Source of the DNA: Bacteroides bouchesdurhonensis
Lineage (GTDB): Bacteria; Bacteroidota; Bacteroidia; Bacteroidales; Bacteroidaceae
Reading direction: 5' to 3'
DNA length: 64,000 bases
Assembly (NCBI RefSeq): GCF_900155865.1
Contig: NZ_LT707006.1
Location: forward strand, 591,490-655,489
Shown: positions 62,462 through 64,000 of the stretch, one piece after another
Numbering within the stretch: position 1 is the stretch's first letter
Layout of the letters: the number at the start of each line of letters is the position of its first letter
Notes under the pieces: model-generated
The model's database searches: none
Told to the model about the DNA's origin: nothing
Seen by the model: only the letters and a program-made list of their open reading frames with translations
Made by a program: the position numbers and the translations under genes

Positions 62462-64000
62462 ATGAATTTGAAATACTTATTTTTGGGTATAGCTATTGCA
62501 ACATTTACAGTGACTGCTAAAGCTATCGACTATGTACCGCAAAACACTTCTGCATCTATTTCTTTGAAGGTGCCTGGAAACATTGCAAAACAATATCCTT
62601 TGAACATGCAAAAGCTGCAGAATGATGGTTCTGCTTATTTATTGGAAGCTTCTGAAAGTATTCCTTTGATCGTTTCTCAAAGAGTGGAGAATATCGATGG
62701 CAAAGTAAATATCAAAGTGTGCATTACTGCATTAGAAGATGTCTATTTTAACTATAATCAGCAAGTATCTACAGGTTTCCGCCATGATGATTGTCAATTT
62801 TACATGCCTGGTTTCTGGTATCGACGTAATCTTCGTTCACCGAAGGAGGCACCGTCATTCCATACATCGGATAGCTGGTTGGTTCGTGAAGATAGATTGA
62901 GTGCACCGCTTACCGGTATTTACTGTGAGAAGGAAAAAAGTTATATGACAGTAAATCGTCTGGACGCGTTTACGGATGATGCCCTGACTACCCATCGGGA
63001 AGGGGAGGTTATTCTTTCCGGCAAAACTTCCATCGGTTTTACAGGCTTTGAGAACAAGAACGGAACAGCTACTCTTTCTTTTGGCTTTCCTTATCGTGAG
63101 GCTCCCAGAACCTATATTCGCAAGCTTACATTAGCACCGGAAGTAGAGGCTTTCCAATTCCTGAAGAAAGGAGAAACTGTGTTATTGACATGGGTGCTTG
63201 CGGAAAATAAAGCAGAAGACTTTTCTGAGTTTATTCAACATGCGTGGGAATATTGCTATGACACATACTCTCCGAAACCAGTTGAAACTCCTTATTCTAT
63301 AGCAGACATGAAGGAAACAATGAGTGCTTTCTTTGTAAACAGTCTGGTGGAAAAACATCCGTTAGTATTTAACTCCGGAATACATCTTAGAACTGATGAA
63401 TGCCATAAAAATGGGCAGGCTGAAGTGGGTTTTATCGGACGGGTACTTTTGAATGCTTTCAACGCATTGGAATATGGCTGGGAGAACAACCGCGAAGACC
63501 TGAAAAACAACAGTACCAAAGTATTTGATAGCTATCTGAAGAATGGTTTTACACCGGCAGGTTTCTTTAAAGAATCTGTGAATTTTGATCGTAACACTGA
63601 AGATCCGGTTCATAGTATTCGTCGTCAGTCAGAAGGAATCTACGCAATGCTTCATTATCTGGCTTATGAAAAAGAAAATGGCCGCCGTCACCCGGAATGG
63701 GAACAACGTATGAAGACAATGCTGGATATGCTTTTACAGTTGCAAAATGCTGACGGTAGCTTCCCGCGTAAGTTCAATGATGACTTTACGATTGTAGATA
63801 AGAGTGGCGGTAGTACTCCTTCTGCAACCTTACCTCTTGTGATGGGATACAAATATTTTAAGGATAAACGTTATCTGGAGAGTGCTAAACGTACGGCAGC
63901 CTATCTGGAGAATGAGTTGATCTCGAAATCCGACTATTTCTCTTCTACACTCGATGCAAACTGTGAAGATAAAGAGGCTTCTCTTTATGCAGCTACGGCT
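62462..64000 (+). CDS. Secreted six-hairpin glycosidase-like protein (cut by right edge)
   Basis: Open from ATG at 62462 to the window end, 513 codons without a stop. Signal peptide MNLKYLFLGIAIATFTVTAKA. N-terminal beta-sandwich (about 25-265: VPQNTSASISLKVPGN..., FRHDDCQFYMPGFWYRRNLRSP), then alpha/alpha-barrel repeats (MSAFFVNSLVEKHPLVFNSG, SEGIYAMLHYLAYEKENGRRHPEW, LLQLQNADGSFPRKFNDDF). The layout matches six-hairpin glycosidases or lyases acting on polysaccharides; I cannot fix the family. Divergent from the hybrid regulator and probably controlled by it; likely the first gene of further utilisation genes beyond the window. Confidence 0.8.
   Translation, partial: MNLKYLFLGIAIATFTVTAKAIDYVPQNTSASISLKVPGNIAKQYPLNMQKLQNDGSAYLLEASESIPLIVSQRVENIDGKVNIKVCITALEDVYFNYNQQVSTGFRHDDCQFYMPGFWYRRNLRSPKEAPSFHTSDSWLVREDRLSAPLTGIYCEKEKSYMTVNRLDAFTDDALTTHREGEVILSGKTSIGFTGFENKNGTATLSFGFPYREAPRTYIRKLTLAPEVEAFQFLKKGETVLLTWVLAENKAEDFSEFIQHAWEYCYDTYSPKPVETPYSIADMKETMSAFFVNSLVEKHPLVFNSGIHLRTDECHKNGQAEVGFIGRVLLNAFNALEYGWENNREDLKNNSTKVFDSYLKNGFTPAGFFKESVNFDRNTEDPVHSIRRQSEGIYAMLHYLAYEKENGRRHPEWEQRMKTMLDMLLQLQNADGSFPRKFNDDFTIVDKSGGSTPSATLPLVMGYKYFKDKRYLESAKRTAAYLENELISKSDYFSSTLDANCEDKEASLYAATA

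Overview
The window looks like a chromosomal stretch of a gut Bacteroides species. It is AT-rich and contains SusC/SusD outer-membrane pairs, a hybrid two-component regulator fused to an AraC domain, many Cys-lipoproteins, and -7 boxes of the Bacteroides TAnnTTTG type. I cannot name the species from sequence alone.

Layout: (i) 1-2150: a lipoprotein gene cut by the left edge, a Sir2-type deacylase and an SGNH-hydrolase lipoprotein. (ii) Four paralogous receptor cassettes of about 7.6 kb, each in the order IPT/NHL lipoprotein, SusC, SusD, DUF4361-like lipoprotein: cassette 1 (2300-9938, minus), cassette 2 (11800-19431, plus), cassette 3 (30944-38618, plus) and cassette 4 (39474-47106, minus). 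None contains an enzyme or a dedicated regulator. (iii) 19563-28929, minus: a surface-glycan locus (five glycosyltransferases, a WbsX-like protein, a Wzx-like flippase) directly downstream of metG. (iv) 29158-30490: an intact IS4-type insertion sequence, with a decayed relative at about 38788-38879 on the other side of cassette 3. (v) 47432-49504: an ADP-forming acyl-CoA synthetase. (vi) 49741-58045, plus: a catabolic operon with two phosphoesterases, a GH97, a six-hairpin glycosidase-like protein and a tandem GH43 protein. It is followed by a convergent hybrid two-component regulator (58134-62111) and, divergent from that, a six-hairpin protein cut by the right edge.

The main discovery candidate is a switchable receptor family. 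Each cassette is preceded, 170-270 bp upstream of its first start codon, by the same 18-bp element ACATAATTCGCATTATGT. This has perfect 7-bp inverted arms around an asymmetric 4-bp core, always in the same orientation relative to its cassette. Cassettes 1/2 diverge and 3/4 converge, so these sites form inverted pairs (1x2, 3x4, 2x4, 1x3), the geometry needed for DNA inversion. The sites of cassettes 3 and 4 share 99 identical non-coding bases that stop abruptly at the site on the outer side. A good promoter match lies upstream of the cassette 2 site and none is visible upstream of the cassette 4 site. This resembles the SusC/SusD shuffling by DNA inversion known from B. fragilis. No recombinase is encoded in the window, so the enzyme would have to act in trans; the switching is inferred, not shown.

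The operon at 49.7-58 kb with the regulator at 58-62 kb looks like a glycan-utilisation locus whose substrate may carry phosphate or phosphodiester groups. The metG-linked glycan locus, with two fucosyltransferase-like genes, could build a fucosylated surface or protein-linked glycan.
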